Made by a program: the position numbers and the translations under genes | In this document: in pieces, positions 31,782-39,599 of the stretch | Numbering within the stretch: the first letter of the stretch is position 1 | How the letters are laid out: each line of letters begins with the position of its first letter | Notes under the pieces: generated by a model | What the model saw: the letters and a program-made list of their open reading frames with translations, nothing else | Told to the model about the DNA's origin: nothing | Databases searched by the model: none | NCBI GenBank assembly: GCA_030529855.1 | Contig: JAUMWC010000006.1 | Span: 1 to 64,000 of the forward strand | Direction: 5' to 3' | Source: Gemella sp. | GTDB lineage: Bacteria > Bacillota > Bacilli > Staphylococcales > Gemellaceae | DNA length: 64,000 nucleotides

Positions 31782-33800
31782 TTAATAAGTTCTTTCCGAT
31801 AAATCTACATATCTCTGTAGTCTTTCTTTATCATCTGTAACTTCAATTATTTTAGTGGCTAATTTCTTAGCTAAATACATTAATTCTGTATCATTCAACA
31901 AGTCCGCTACTTTAAATGATGGTACACCACTTTGTTTAGTCCCAAAGAAGTCTCCTGGCCCCCTTTGTTTTAAATCAAACTCCGCTATTTTAAAACCATC
32001 ATTTTCTAGGCACATAATATCAATTCTTTCTGTTTTAGAATCTGACACTAAGACACAATACGATTGATACTCTCCACGACCAACACGACCCCTTAATTGA
32101 TGTAAGGTCGCTAATCCAAACCTGTTGGCATCTACTATTATCATAAATGAAGCATTCGGAACATTGACCCCTACTTCTATTACTGTTGTTGAGATTAATA
32201 CGTGTGTTTCTTTTCTCACAAACCTATCTACTACTTCATCTTTTTCTTGATTTTTCATCTTACCATGAAGCATTTCTATTTTATATTTATCTGGTAGATA
32301 TGCTTGCATTTTTTCTAGCATTTGTCCTACATTTTCTAAATCCATTTTTTCTGATTCTTCAATTAATGGACAAACAACATAAGCCTGTCTTCCCTTATCT
32401 AACTCTTTTATTAGATTATCAAAAACTGTATCTAGTTGTTTTGATGTAGCTTTATAAGTCTCAATTTTCTTTCTTCCGCTAGGTAATTCATCTATGGTCG
32501 AAACCTTTATATCTGTTATAAGAGTTATTGCTAGTGATCTAGGGATTGGTGTCGCGGTCATCATTAGAGAATTTACTTTCTCTCCTTTTTCACTCAACAA
32601 TTTTCTCTGATTCACACCAAATCTATGTTGTTCGTCAGTGATTACAAATTTTAAATTTTTAAAATTTACGTCTTTTTGAATAAGTGAATGTGTACCTACC
32701 AACAGATCAATATGTCCTTCTTCTAACAATTTTAATATTTTCGTTTTTTCCTTTTTAGGTGTAGAACTTGTTATTAATACCACACTTAAATCTAAATCTT
32801 TAAAAAAGTTAAAAAATGTCTCAAAATGCTGAGCTACCAGTATTTCAGTAGGTGCCATAATAGCTGCCTGATATCCTTCTTTTACAACTCCGTAGATCAA
32901 ACTAGCAGCAACAACAGTTTTACCGCACCCTACATCTCCTTGTAGCAACCTGTCCATCGGATAAGGACTAGCTAAATCCTGTCTAATTTCTTCTACTACA
33001 AACTTCTGTGAATTTGTTAATTCGAAAGGTAGTGTAGAAGTAAATTCACTTATACAGGATTTATCAACTGTAACACTATAATCATAATCTTCTTGTTTCT
33101 TTTGATAATTCTGCAACTGTAATTTTATCTGATATTCAAATAATTCATGGAAAGCAAACATTTTTTTAGCTTTTTCATAAACTTCTATTGACTCAGGATA
33201 ATGTAAGGCTCTAAAAATTTTTTCTAATGACCAAATTCCCTTAAAGTTTTCCGGTACTAAACTTATAAAGTTTCTACCAGGTTGTATTAGAGAGAAACAA
33301 CCATCTACTATTTTTTTATATTTTTTTTGAGTCATCCCTTGCTTTAAATGATATACCATTTCCAAAGAAGGATTCTCAATATCTACTTCTTTATTTTCTC
33401 CCTTATCTAAAGAAACACTTGATGCAGTTATAGTGTTATTACTGGCATTATATACACCTTTTACAACCACCATATTTCCTTCTATAATCATCTTTTTTAA
33501 GTATGCTTGATTAAAAAAGATGATTTTTATTGAACCAATATTAGATTGCAGCGAAAAGAAAGATCTACTTCTTCTATTTCCATAAAATTGTGTAACTAAT
33601 CTACTTTCAACCTTACCTACTGCTATAATTTTTTGACCAGACTTTATGTCTCCACTTAGACTAGCAGCTGATTCTACTCGATAAGGAATATTACTTAATA
33701 TATCCTTTATTGTATATAAATTCATAGATTTAAGAACTTCTACTGTCTTACTACCTACTCCATTTATACTTTCTAATGGGATATTTAAAACATTATCCAT
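31782..33800 (-). CDS. recG: ATP-dependent DNA helicase RecG
   Basis: A 672-residue branch-migration helicase that remodels stalled forks. An N-terminal wedge/OB domain (near residues 50-150) precedes the motor: Walker A GDVGCGKTVVAA, the DEQH box (ITDEQHRFGVNQR), MTATPIPRSLAIT, and motif VI in QLRGRVGRGEYQSYC. The length is normal. It is the first gene of recG-plsX-acpP-msrB. Confidence 0.97.
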   Translation of the reverse strand: MDNVLNIPLESINGVGSKTVEVLKSMNLYTIKDILSNIPYRVESAASLSGDIKSGQKIIAVGKVESRLVTQFYGNRRSRSFFSLQSNIGSIKIIFFNQAYLKKMIIEGNMVVVKGVYNASNNTITASSVSLDKGENKEVDIENPSLEMVYHLKQGMTQKKYKKIVDGCFSLIQPGRNFISLVPENFKGIWSLEKIFRALHYPESIEVYEKAKKMFAFHELFEYQIKLQLQNYQKKQEDYDYSVTVDKSCISEFTSTLPFELTNSQKFVVEEIRQDLASPYPMDRLLQGDVGCGKTVVAASLIYGVVKEGYQAAIMAPTEILVAQHFETFFNFFKDLDLSVVLITSSTPKKEKTKILKLLEEGHIDLLVGTHSLIQKDVNFKNLKFVITDEQHRFGVNQRKLLSEKGEKVNSLMMTATPIPRSLAITLITDIKVSTIDELPSGRKKIETYKATSKQLDTVFDNLIKELDKGRQAYVVCPLIEESEKMDLENVGQMLEKMQAYLPDKYKIEMLHGKMKNQEKDEVVDRFVRKETHVLISTTVIEVGVNVPNASFMIIVDANRFGLATLHQLRGRVGRGEYQSYCVLVSDSKTERIDIMCLENDGFKIAEFDLKQRGPGDFFGTKQSGVPSFKVADLLNDTELMYLAKKLATKIIEVTDDKERLQRYVDLSERTY

Positions 33801-33834
33801 GATTTACACCTATCTAAATATACTTATTTTAAAA

Positions 33835-33866
33835 TATGAGCAGTATGATTACTCACACTGCTCATA
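33835..33866 (-). terminator. Terminator of rpoY-rnjA
   Basis: 10-bp stem TATGAGCAGT/ACTGCTCATA with a 12-nt loop, then ATTTTAAAAT; a modest T-run. Confidence 0.75.
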
Positions 33867-33868
33867 TA

Positions 33869-35539
33869 CTAAACTTCAATAATAGCCGGAACTACAACTG
33901 GACGACGTCCTACTTGTTTTTCAAAATGATTTACTAAAGTATCAATTATCGTCTGTCTTACTGTAAACACTGACGCTGATTCTTGTGATAAATTATTTGC
34001 AATTGCTTCTTGTAAAATTGATTTTGATGCATTTATTAACTCTTTTGAGTTGTCATCTTGCCCAAATCCACGAGCAATGATATCTGGTTGTGCTAATAAA
34101 ATTTTCTTTTTCAAGTTAACTACAACAGAAACAACAGCTACACCGTTCTCTGATAATTCTTTTCTATCTTTGATAACTACGTTTCCGATATCACCAATTC
34201 CTAGTCCATCAACATAAACGTCCCCTGCTTCAATTTTACCAGTAACTCTTGCAGAATCTTGCGTTAATGCTAAAATATCACCGTTTGAAAGAATAAATGT
34301 ATTTTCTTCTTTAACATCACACTCTACAGCAGTTTTAGCGTGTAAAACTTGCATTCTATGCTCACCGTGTATCGGCATGAAGTACTTAGGTCTAATTAAT
34401 CTAAACATTAATTTTTGTTCTTCTTTAGCTGCGTGTCCAGAAGTATGAACATTGTTAATACTTGATGTAATAACATTAGCACCTAATTTAGATAATAAAT
34501 CAATATTTTTATTAATTGATACTGCATTTCCTGGAATAGCTGAAGAAGCAAATACTACTGTATCTGTCGGCATAATTGTTATCTTCTTATGCGTTCCATG
34601 TGCAATTCTAGTTAAAGCTGCTAATTCTTCACCTTGAGTTCCTGTACATAGAATTAATAGCTTATTCGGATCTATTTGCTTCAATTGTCTTGGATTAACA
34701 AAAGTATCTTTAGGTGCTTTTATATAGCCTAAATCTGTACCAATTTTAATAGCCTTCTCCATTGAACGTCCAAATACAGCAATCTTTCTACCATGTTCAA
34801 TACATGCTTCAACTACTTGCTTAACCCTAAATACGTTAGATGCGAATGTAGCAAAAATTATTCTGTGTTTAACAGTACGTAAAATATCTGAGATTGTGTG
34901 ACCTACTTCCTTCTCACTCATAGTAAATTCACTTCTCTCAGAGTTTGTAGAATCAGATAGTAAACATAAAACGCCCTCTTCTCCTACTTTAGCCATTTTG
35001 TAAAGATTAGCTGGCTCTCCTACTGGTGTAAAGTCAAATTTAAAATCTCCAGTATGAACTATCTTACCTTGTGGTGTATTTACAATTACACCGAATGCAT
35101 CTGGTATAGAGTGAGTAGTATTATGAAATTCTACGCTTAAATTTTTAAATTGCAATACTGTATCTTCAGTAATTTCGTGAAATTCTGCTCTTGATAACAG
35201 ATTGTGTTCTTCTAATTTTGATTGAATTAATCCAATCGCTAATGGTCCTGCATAAATCGGAAGAGATACCTGTCTAAGTAAAAATGGAATTCCTCCTATA
35301 TGATCTTCGTGACCGTGAGTAATTATTAATGCTTTTACTTTGTCAATATTATTTACAATATATGTATAGTCTGGAATTATATAGTCAATCCCTAGTATGT
35401 TATCTCCAGGGAACTTAACCCCAGCATCAATTATAATTATCTCATCTTGGTATTGAATAGCATATGTGTTCTTTCCAATTTCACCCATTCCACCGATAGC
35501 TGCAACTCCAACTTCGTGTTTTTCGATGAATCTATCCAT
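33869..35539 (-). CDS. rnjA: Ribonuclease J1
   Basis: A 556-residue metallo-beta-lactamase/beta-CASP ribonuclease with 5'-3' exonuclease and endonuclease activity. ITHGHEDHIGGIPFLL is the metal-binding HxHxDH motif, and SDSTNSERSEFTMSE and HTSGHAAKEEQKLM are beta-CASP signatures. Its ATG overlaps rpoY by 8 nt (ATGGATAG). The rpoY linkage supports J1 rather than J2. Confidence 0.95.
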   Translation of the reverse strand: MDRFIEKHEVGVAAIGGMGEIGKNTYAIQYQDEIIIIDAGVKFPGDNILGIDYIIPDYTYIVNNIDKVKALIITHGHEDHIGGIPFLLRQVSLPIYAGPLAIGLIQSKLEEHNLLSRAEFHEITEDTVLQFKNLSVEFHNTTHSIPDAFGVIVNTPQGKIVHTGDFKFDFTPVGEPANLYKMAKVGEEGVLCLLSDSTNSERSEFTMSEKEVGHTISDILRTVKHRIIFATFASNVFRVKQVVEACIEHGRKIAVFGRSMEKAIKIGTDLGYIKAPKDTFVNPRQLKQIDPNKLLILCTGTQGEELAALTRIAHGTHKKITIMPTDTVVFASSAIPGNAVSINKNIDLLSKLGANVITSSINNVHTSGHAAKEEQKLMFRLIRPKYFMPIHGEHRMQVLHAKTAVECDVKEENTFILSNGDILALTQDSARVTGKIEAGDVYVDGLGIGDIGNVVIKDRKELSENGVAVVSVVVNLKKKILLAQPDIIARGFGQDDNSKELINASKSILQEAIANNLSQESASVFTVRQTIIDTLVNHFEKQVGRRPVVVPAIIEV

Positions 35540-35750
35540 TTACTTTCTCCAATTTGAAATTAGCTGATTCTTTTTCAAATTCTAAATGTTGTTCACTTAA
35601 TTCTTGAACAAACTCTACATTGAAATTTTTGTCCTCTGCATATTTTACTACTTCTGGAGCATTGTTAGCTTCTACATATAGTACTTCTGTGTTTTCCCTT
35701 ACAGGAATCTCTTTATTATTTGCTTGATAAAAAACCTTAAATACTGGCAT
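35532..35750 (-). CDS. rpoY: RNA polymerase epsilon subunit
   Basis: A 72-residue small subunit found in Firmicutes RNA polymerase. MPVFKVFYQANNKEIPVREN and YVEANNAPEVVKYAEDKNFN are typical. The overlap with rnjA matches the Bacillus ykzG-rnjA arrangement. Confidence 0.94.
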   Translation of the reverse strand: MPVFKVFYQANNKEIPVRENTEVLYVEANNAPEVVKYAEDKNFNVEFVQELSEQHLEFEKESANFKLEKVNG

Positions 35751-35796
35751 TTTTCTGTCTCCTTATTTCTTTAATTTATAATATAAATACTTATAT

Positions 35797-35825
35797 ATAT
35801 TACCATATTTTTAAGTATTTTACAA
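35797..35825 (-). promoter_or_regulatory. rpoY-rnjA promoter
   Basis: TTGTAA (35820-35825), 17-bp spacer, TAATAT (35797-35802) preceded by TGG (extended -10) on the minus strand. Confidence 0.68.
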
Positions 35826-35838
35826 ATTTTCAAAAATA

Positions 35839-35866
35839 AAAAGAGAAGCGCGCAGGCTTCTCTTTT
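35839..35866 (-). terminator. Terminator of the HesB-like/ndh transcript
   Basis: Perfect 11-bp stem AAAAGAGAAGC/GCTTCTCTTTT with a GC-rich 6-nt loop, followed by TTT on the minus strand. Confidence 0.9.
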
Positions 35867-35873
35867 CATAATA

Positions 35874-37076
35874 TTAAAGTATTCTTTGTGCTTTAATCGC
35901 AGTTTTAATATCTGTACATTCAAAGATTGCTTTAGCTTCGATTGCTTTCTTAGTTTTAGCTGCTAAGAATCCTTTGTATTTGAATTTACCAAATGTAAAG
36001 GCAATTGCATCTTTAGCTCCTAATGAACATACAACTCCACGGTTGATGTACTTAAAGTTTCCGATTGTGTTTCCTACTAATCTGTTTTCGATGTGTTTTC
36101 CAACGTAAGCTCCCATTTGGTTAGCAATTTGTGCTGTTGTTGGGTACGGTCTTTCTTGACCTTCTTCGATAAAGGCTGCACAGTCTCCAACGATGTAGAT
36201 TTCTTCTAATCCTGGTACTGTTAATTGTTGCGTAGTTACTAAACGACCATTTTTAGCTTGATCTGGGAAAGTAGCATCCATAATTCTGCTTCCTTTAACT
36301 CCAGCAGTCCACACTAATGTAGAAGCTTTAAGTTCTTTTCTTTCTCCTTCTACTTCAATGATGAATGAATCAGGAGTTGAACCTTTAATTCCAGCTCCTA
36401 AAATGATTTCAATTCCGCGGTCTTCTAGGAATTTTCTAGCGTAGTCACTGTATTCTTTTTCAAACATTGGTAATAATACAGGAGCAGCATCTAATCCATA
36501 GATTTTAACTAATTTTTCGTCAATTCCGTATTTAGAACATAATTCTTTTCTTCTTTCAACTAATTCTGCTAAGAACTCGATTCCAGCAAGACCAGTTCCA
36601 CCTACTACGATTGAGATATCTTTTACATCTTTTTCTGTAGATTCTGCATATTTCTTGAAGTTAGCTTCAATTCTAGCAGAAATCTTTTCAGATGCTTCAA
36701 TATCAGTGATTGGTAGTGAGTTGTCTAACATTCCTTCAATACCGAATGTGTTAGATTCGAATCCTAATCCTACTACTAAGTAGTCATAGTCTAATTCTTT
36801 TGTTTTTGTGTAAACAATTTTCTTAGCTGTATCGATTTTGATAACTTCATCTTGTACGAATTCTGCACCTTGTGGTAAGATTTCAGGGATTTCGATACAG
36901 ATTGCATCACGGTTAATTGTTCCAGCCGATACTTCGTGTAAGTTTACAGTATCATAGTGGTAAGAGTTCTTGTTAACAAGAGTTACCTTTACATTTCCAT
37001 CTTTAATTACTCCTCTTAAAGCCTTTAGAGTTGTTAATCCTCCGTATCCAGCTCCTAAAACAACGATATTTTTCAT
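35874..37076 (-). CDS. ndh: Type II NADH dehydrogenase (NDH-2)
   Basis: A 400-residue peripheral flavoprotein passing electrons from NADH to quinone without proton pumping. The first FAD motif is VVLGAGYGGLTTLKALRG; the NADH-binding region is SIVVGGTGLAGIEFLAELVE, and IYIVGDCAAF begins the second FAD segment with AQIANQMGAYVG after it. The C-terminal part (FKYKGFLAAKTKKAIEAK) is amphipathic and would sit on the membrane. It follows a HesB-like gene in one transcript. Confidence 0.93.
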   Translation of the reverse strand: MKNIVVLGAGYGGLTTLKALRGVIKDGNVKVTLVNKNSYHYDTVNLHEVSAGTINRDAICIEIPEILPQGAEFVQDEVIKIDTAKKIVYTKTKELDYDYLVVGLGFESNTFGIEGMLDNSLPITDIEASEKISARIEANFKKYAESTEKDVKDISIVVGGTGLAGIEFLAELVERRKELCSKYGIDEKLVKIYGLDAAPVLLPMFEKEYSDYARKFLEDRGIEIILGAGIKGSTPDSFIIEVEGERKELKASTLVWTAGVKGSRIMDATFPDQAKNGRLVTTQQLTVPGLEEIYIVGDCAAFIEEGQERPYPTTAQIANQMGAYVGKHIENRLVGNTIGNFKYINRGVVCSLGAKDAIAFTFGKFKYKGFLAAKTKKAIEAKAIFECTDIKTAIKAQRIL

Positions 37077-37110
37077 TATAAATACTCCTTAATGTTTGGT
37101 AATAAATAAA

Positions 37111-37455
37111 TTAAGAGCAGCAGCTACAACCACCTGTATGCTCCAACTCGAGATTATGAGGATTTTCTATTACAAAACCCCCTCCAGCATCATCTTCTAT
37201 ATAATCAATCTTTGTTCCACTTAACAAATTCTTATCTTTTTTCTCGATTAGAAACGTCAGTGTCTCAAAGTTTAATTCTATGTCATCTTCATAGGCTTTC
37301 TCTTGTATTTCAATACTATAGTAATAACCAGTTGATGAATTATCAATAGAAATTTTTATTGCTGATCCCTGACTACTAGAGTCTAATAGTAGTTTTTTAA
37401 ATTCTTGTATAGCTATATCAGTTATCGATAATAGCTTTTCTTTTTCAAAATTCAT
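37111..37455 (-). CDS. HesB/IscA-like iron-sulfur protein
   Basis: A 114-residue protein of the HesB/YadR (A-type carrier-like) fold: ISITDIAIQEFKKLLLD-like start, then a beta-rich body and DDAGGGFVIENPHNLE. It ends in a cysteine cluster, TGGCSCCS, recalling the C-terminal CxC of IscA proteins, but lacks the upstream third Cys, so iron-sulfur binding would differ. It precedes ndh by 34 nt and is divergent from adcR. Confidence 0.72.
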   Translation of the reverse strand: MNFEKEKLLSITDIAIQEFKKLLLDSSSQGSAIKISIDNSSTGYYYSIEIQEKAYEDDIELNFETLTFLIEKKDKNLLSGTKIDYIEDDAGGGFVIENPHNLELEHTGGCSCCS

Positions 37456-37484
37456 AGTGATCCTCTTAACTTTTTCTACGTTTA

Positions 37485-37514
37485 ATTATAACTTATTTCA
37501 ATCTATTTTTTCAA
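37485..37514 (-). promoter_or_regulatory. HesB-like/ndh promoter
   Basis: TTGAAA (37509-37514), 18-bp spacer, TATAAT (37485-37490) on the minus strand. Confidence 0.72.
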
Positions 37515-37570
37515 GTGTTATGTAACATTTTTTGATAATAATTTACAATATTTTGAAAGAGATTAAATAG

Positions 37571-37599
37571 TTGACAATAAAATGTTTTCGTTATATACT
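37571..37599 (+). promoter_or_regulatory. adcRCBA promoter
   Basis: Perfect TTGACA (37571-37576), 17-bp spacer and TATACT (37594-37599). The two AdcR boxes start at its -10, so bound repressor would cover the start site. Confidence 0.88.
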
Positions 37600-37622
37600 T
37601 AACTAGTTAATTAACCGGTTAA
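37599..37622 (+). promoter_or_regulatory. Two abutting AdcR operators
   Basis: TTAACTAGTTAA (37599-37610) is followed without a gap by TTAACCGGTTAA (37611-37622). Each is a perfect match to the AdcR consensus TTAACNNGTTAA. They lie between the -10 and the adcR ribosome site, giving zinc-dependent autoregulation. Confidence 0.92.
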
Positions 37623-37638
37623 TTTTATGGAGGTGTAT

Positions 37639-38088
37639 ATGTCTACAACAGAAATATCAAAAAAAATTGAAAAAACAATTAATGACATAATATTACAAGC
37701 TGGGAACAAAAATGAAATCCTTGTTGGAGATTGTCATTGTAATCACGATTACACAAATACTCAGAAGCACATATTAATGTTATTAAAAAACGAGAATATC
37801 AGTAACAAAGAATTGGCTTACAACCTAAATATCAGTCAAGCCGCTGTTACAAAGGCAATCAAATTCTTATTAAGCGAGAACATGCTAATTTCAGAAAAGG
37901 ATTCTAACGACGCAAGAGTTATTAAATATAGCTTGTCAGAAGAGGCACTGCATATAGCCAAAGAACATGAAGAACACCACAAAAGAACTATACATCACTA
38001 TGATAGTCTACTATCTAAATACTCTGAATCTGAAAAAGAAATAATTTCTAACTTTCTTGACGATTTAATAAAGAGCATCAGGAGGTAA
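37639..38088 (+). CDS. adcR: Zinc-responsive MarR-family repressor AdcR
   Basis: About 149 residues, closely similar to streptococcal AdcR: ILQAGNKNEILVGDC, TNTQKHILMLL, and the recognition region NISQAAVTKAIKFLL. The primary zinc ligands equivalent to E24, H42, H108 and H112 are conserved (here E26, H44 and the two His of the EHEEHH stretch). Of the secondary site, C30 and E107 are kept but E41 is Lys43. The ATG at 37639 follows GGAGGTG; an ATG 12 nt earlier would put that ribosome site inside the gene. It is first of the operon it controls. Confidence 0.95.
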   Translation: MSTTEISKKIEKTINDIILQAGNKNEILVGDCHCNHDYTNTQKHILMLLKNENISNKELAYNLNISQAAVTKAIKFLLSENMLISEKDSNDARVIKYSLSEEALHIAKEHEEHHKRTIHHYDSLLSKYSESEKEIISNFLDDLIKSIRR

Positions 38089-38091
38089 TCA

Positions 38092-38790
38092 GTGAAATAT
38101 ATATCAATTAATAATGTATCTTTTCTTTATGATAAAGATCCTGTTTTAGAGGGCGTCACCTTTGATATTCACAATGGTGAGTTCATCACATTAACTGGAG
38201 AAAATGGTGCTGCAAAATCCACTCTTGTAAAAATAGTTTTGGGGATACTTAGAGAAAAAACTGGCAGTGTATTTAGAAGCGAAAAAAATATACATGGGAA
38301 CGACTTTAATGTATCTTACCTACCACAGCATGCCGTCCATTTTAATTCTGGGTTTCCTACTACTGTATATGATTTTGTAAAATCTGGACTCTTCAGAAAA
38401 AATTCATGGTTTAAAAGATTTTCAAAAGAAGACCAAGAATTAGTAAAAAAATCACTTGATTCTATGGAAATTTGGAATTTGAAAGATGAGAAAATTGGGA
38501 ATTTAAGTGGTGGACAAAAACAAAGAGTTATCTTAGCAAGAATGTTTATGTTCAAATCCGATTTACTTATTCTAGATGAACCAACTACTGGGATGGATGA
38601 AAAAACAAGAAATAGTTTTTACAAATTACTATATACTATGGTTAAAGAATCAGGTATCTCTATACTTATGATTACTCACGATAGCGAAGTCGTTGAAAAA
38701 TATGCAGATAAGAACATTCACTTATGTAAATCAGAAAATAATTCTTGGTGTTGTAAACTCAATGTAAAAAAAGGAGATAAGCAATGTTAG
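38092..38790 (+). CDS. adcC: Zinc ABC transporter ATPase AdcC
   Basis: A 232-residue ABC ATPase powering zinc import. Walker A is GENGAAKSTL, with Ala in place of the usual Gly before Lys (family consensus GxxGxGKST); the signature NLSGGQKQRVILAR and Walker B DLLILDEPT are normal. The C-terminal part has a Cys pair (SWCCKLN). The GTG start follows AGGAGG, and the end overlaps adcB by 7 nt. Confidence 0.95.
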   Translation: MKYISINNVSFLYDKDPVLEGVTFDIHNGEFITLTGENGAAKSTLVKIVLGILREKTGSVFRSEKNIHGNDFNVSYLPQHAVHFNSGFPTTVYDFVKSGLFRKNSWFKRFSKEDQELVKKSLDSMEIWNLKDEKIGNLSGGQKQRVILARMFMFKSDLLILDEPTTGMDEKTRNSFYKLLYTMVKESGISILMITHDSEVVEKYADKNIHLCKSENNSWCCKLNVKKGDKQC

Positions 38791-39587
38791 AAATATTTAA
38801 ATATCAATTTATGCAAAATGCTCTTTTCGCTGTTATTGCGATGAGTATCTTCACTCCATTATTGGGTTCTTTCCTAATTCTTAGACGCCAAAGTTTACTT
38901 AGTGATACTCTTGGCCATATCTCTTTAGCTGGTATTGCTATCGGTATATTATCTGGTTTTTCAACCACTCTTTCTACAATTCTTATAGTTGCTATTGCAG
39001 CAATATTCTTAGAATATTTAAGAACCGTGTATAAAAACTTCTTGGAACTTGCCACTGCAATTCTAATGTCTGCTGGACTAGCTATTGCAATGGTGGTGAT
39101 AAGTAAAACATCATCTAGTTCTATAAGTTTAGAGAATTATTTATTTGGTTCTATTATAACAATCAGTTTTGAACAGCTACTATATTTATTTATAATAGGA
39201 CTTATCATCGTATTATTTATGGGGATTTTCTTTAGACCCTTATATATTATGACCTTTAATGAAGATATTGCTTTTTCTGAAGGATTAAACGTTAGATTAC
39301 TATCTATTTCATTCAATATTATTACAGGAATTGCAATTTCACTAATGATACCAGCTGTTGGGGCTTTATTGGTATCCACTATTATAATACTTCCTGCTAG
39401 TATCGCTTTAATCATAAGTAAAAACTTTAAAACTGTAATTATTATAGGGACTCTAGTTTCATTTATAGGTATGTTTCTAGGAATAATAATCTCATATTAT
39501 GCAGAAACTCCTGCTAGTGCAACTATAACCTTAATTTTCATAACAATATTTATATTAACCAACATAATTAATAAATTAAAAAAATAA
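38784..39587 (+). CDS. adcB: Zinc ABC transporter permease AdcB
   Basis: A 267-residue permease of the ABC-3 family with about eight hydrophobic segments. MLEIFKYQFMQNALFAVIAM, LRRQSLLSDTLGHISLAGIA and LMIPAVGALLVSTIIILPA are the conserved family blocks. It works as a dimer with AdcC and receives zinc from AdcA, and is translationally coupled to adcC (ATGTTAG overlap). Confidence 0.95.
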   Translation: MLEIFKYQFMQNALFAVIAMSIFTPLLGSFLILRRQSLLSDTLGHISLAGIAIGILSGFSTTLSTILIVAIAAIFLEYLRTVYKNFLELATAILMSAGLAIAMVVISKTSSSSISLENYLFGSIITISFEQLLYLFIIGLIIVLFMGIFFRPLYIMTFNEDIAFSEGLNVRLLSISFNIITGIAISLMIPAVGALLVSTIIILPASIALIISKNFKTVIIIGTLVSFIGMFLGIIISYYAETPASATITLIFITIFILTNIINKLKK

Positions 39588-39599
39588 GGAGAGATTTTA

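Noticed and set aside
35785-35820. AAATACTT/AAGTATTT inverted repeat at the rpoY promoter
   Set aside because: Only 8-bp AT-rich arms 20 bases apart; too weak to call an operator.
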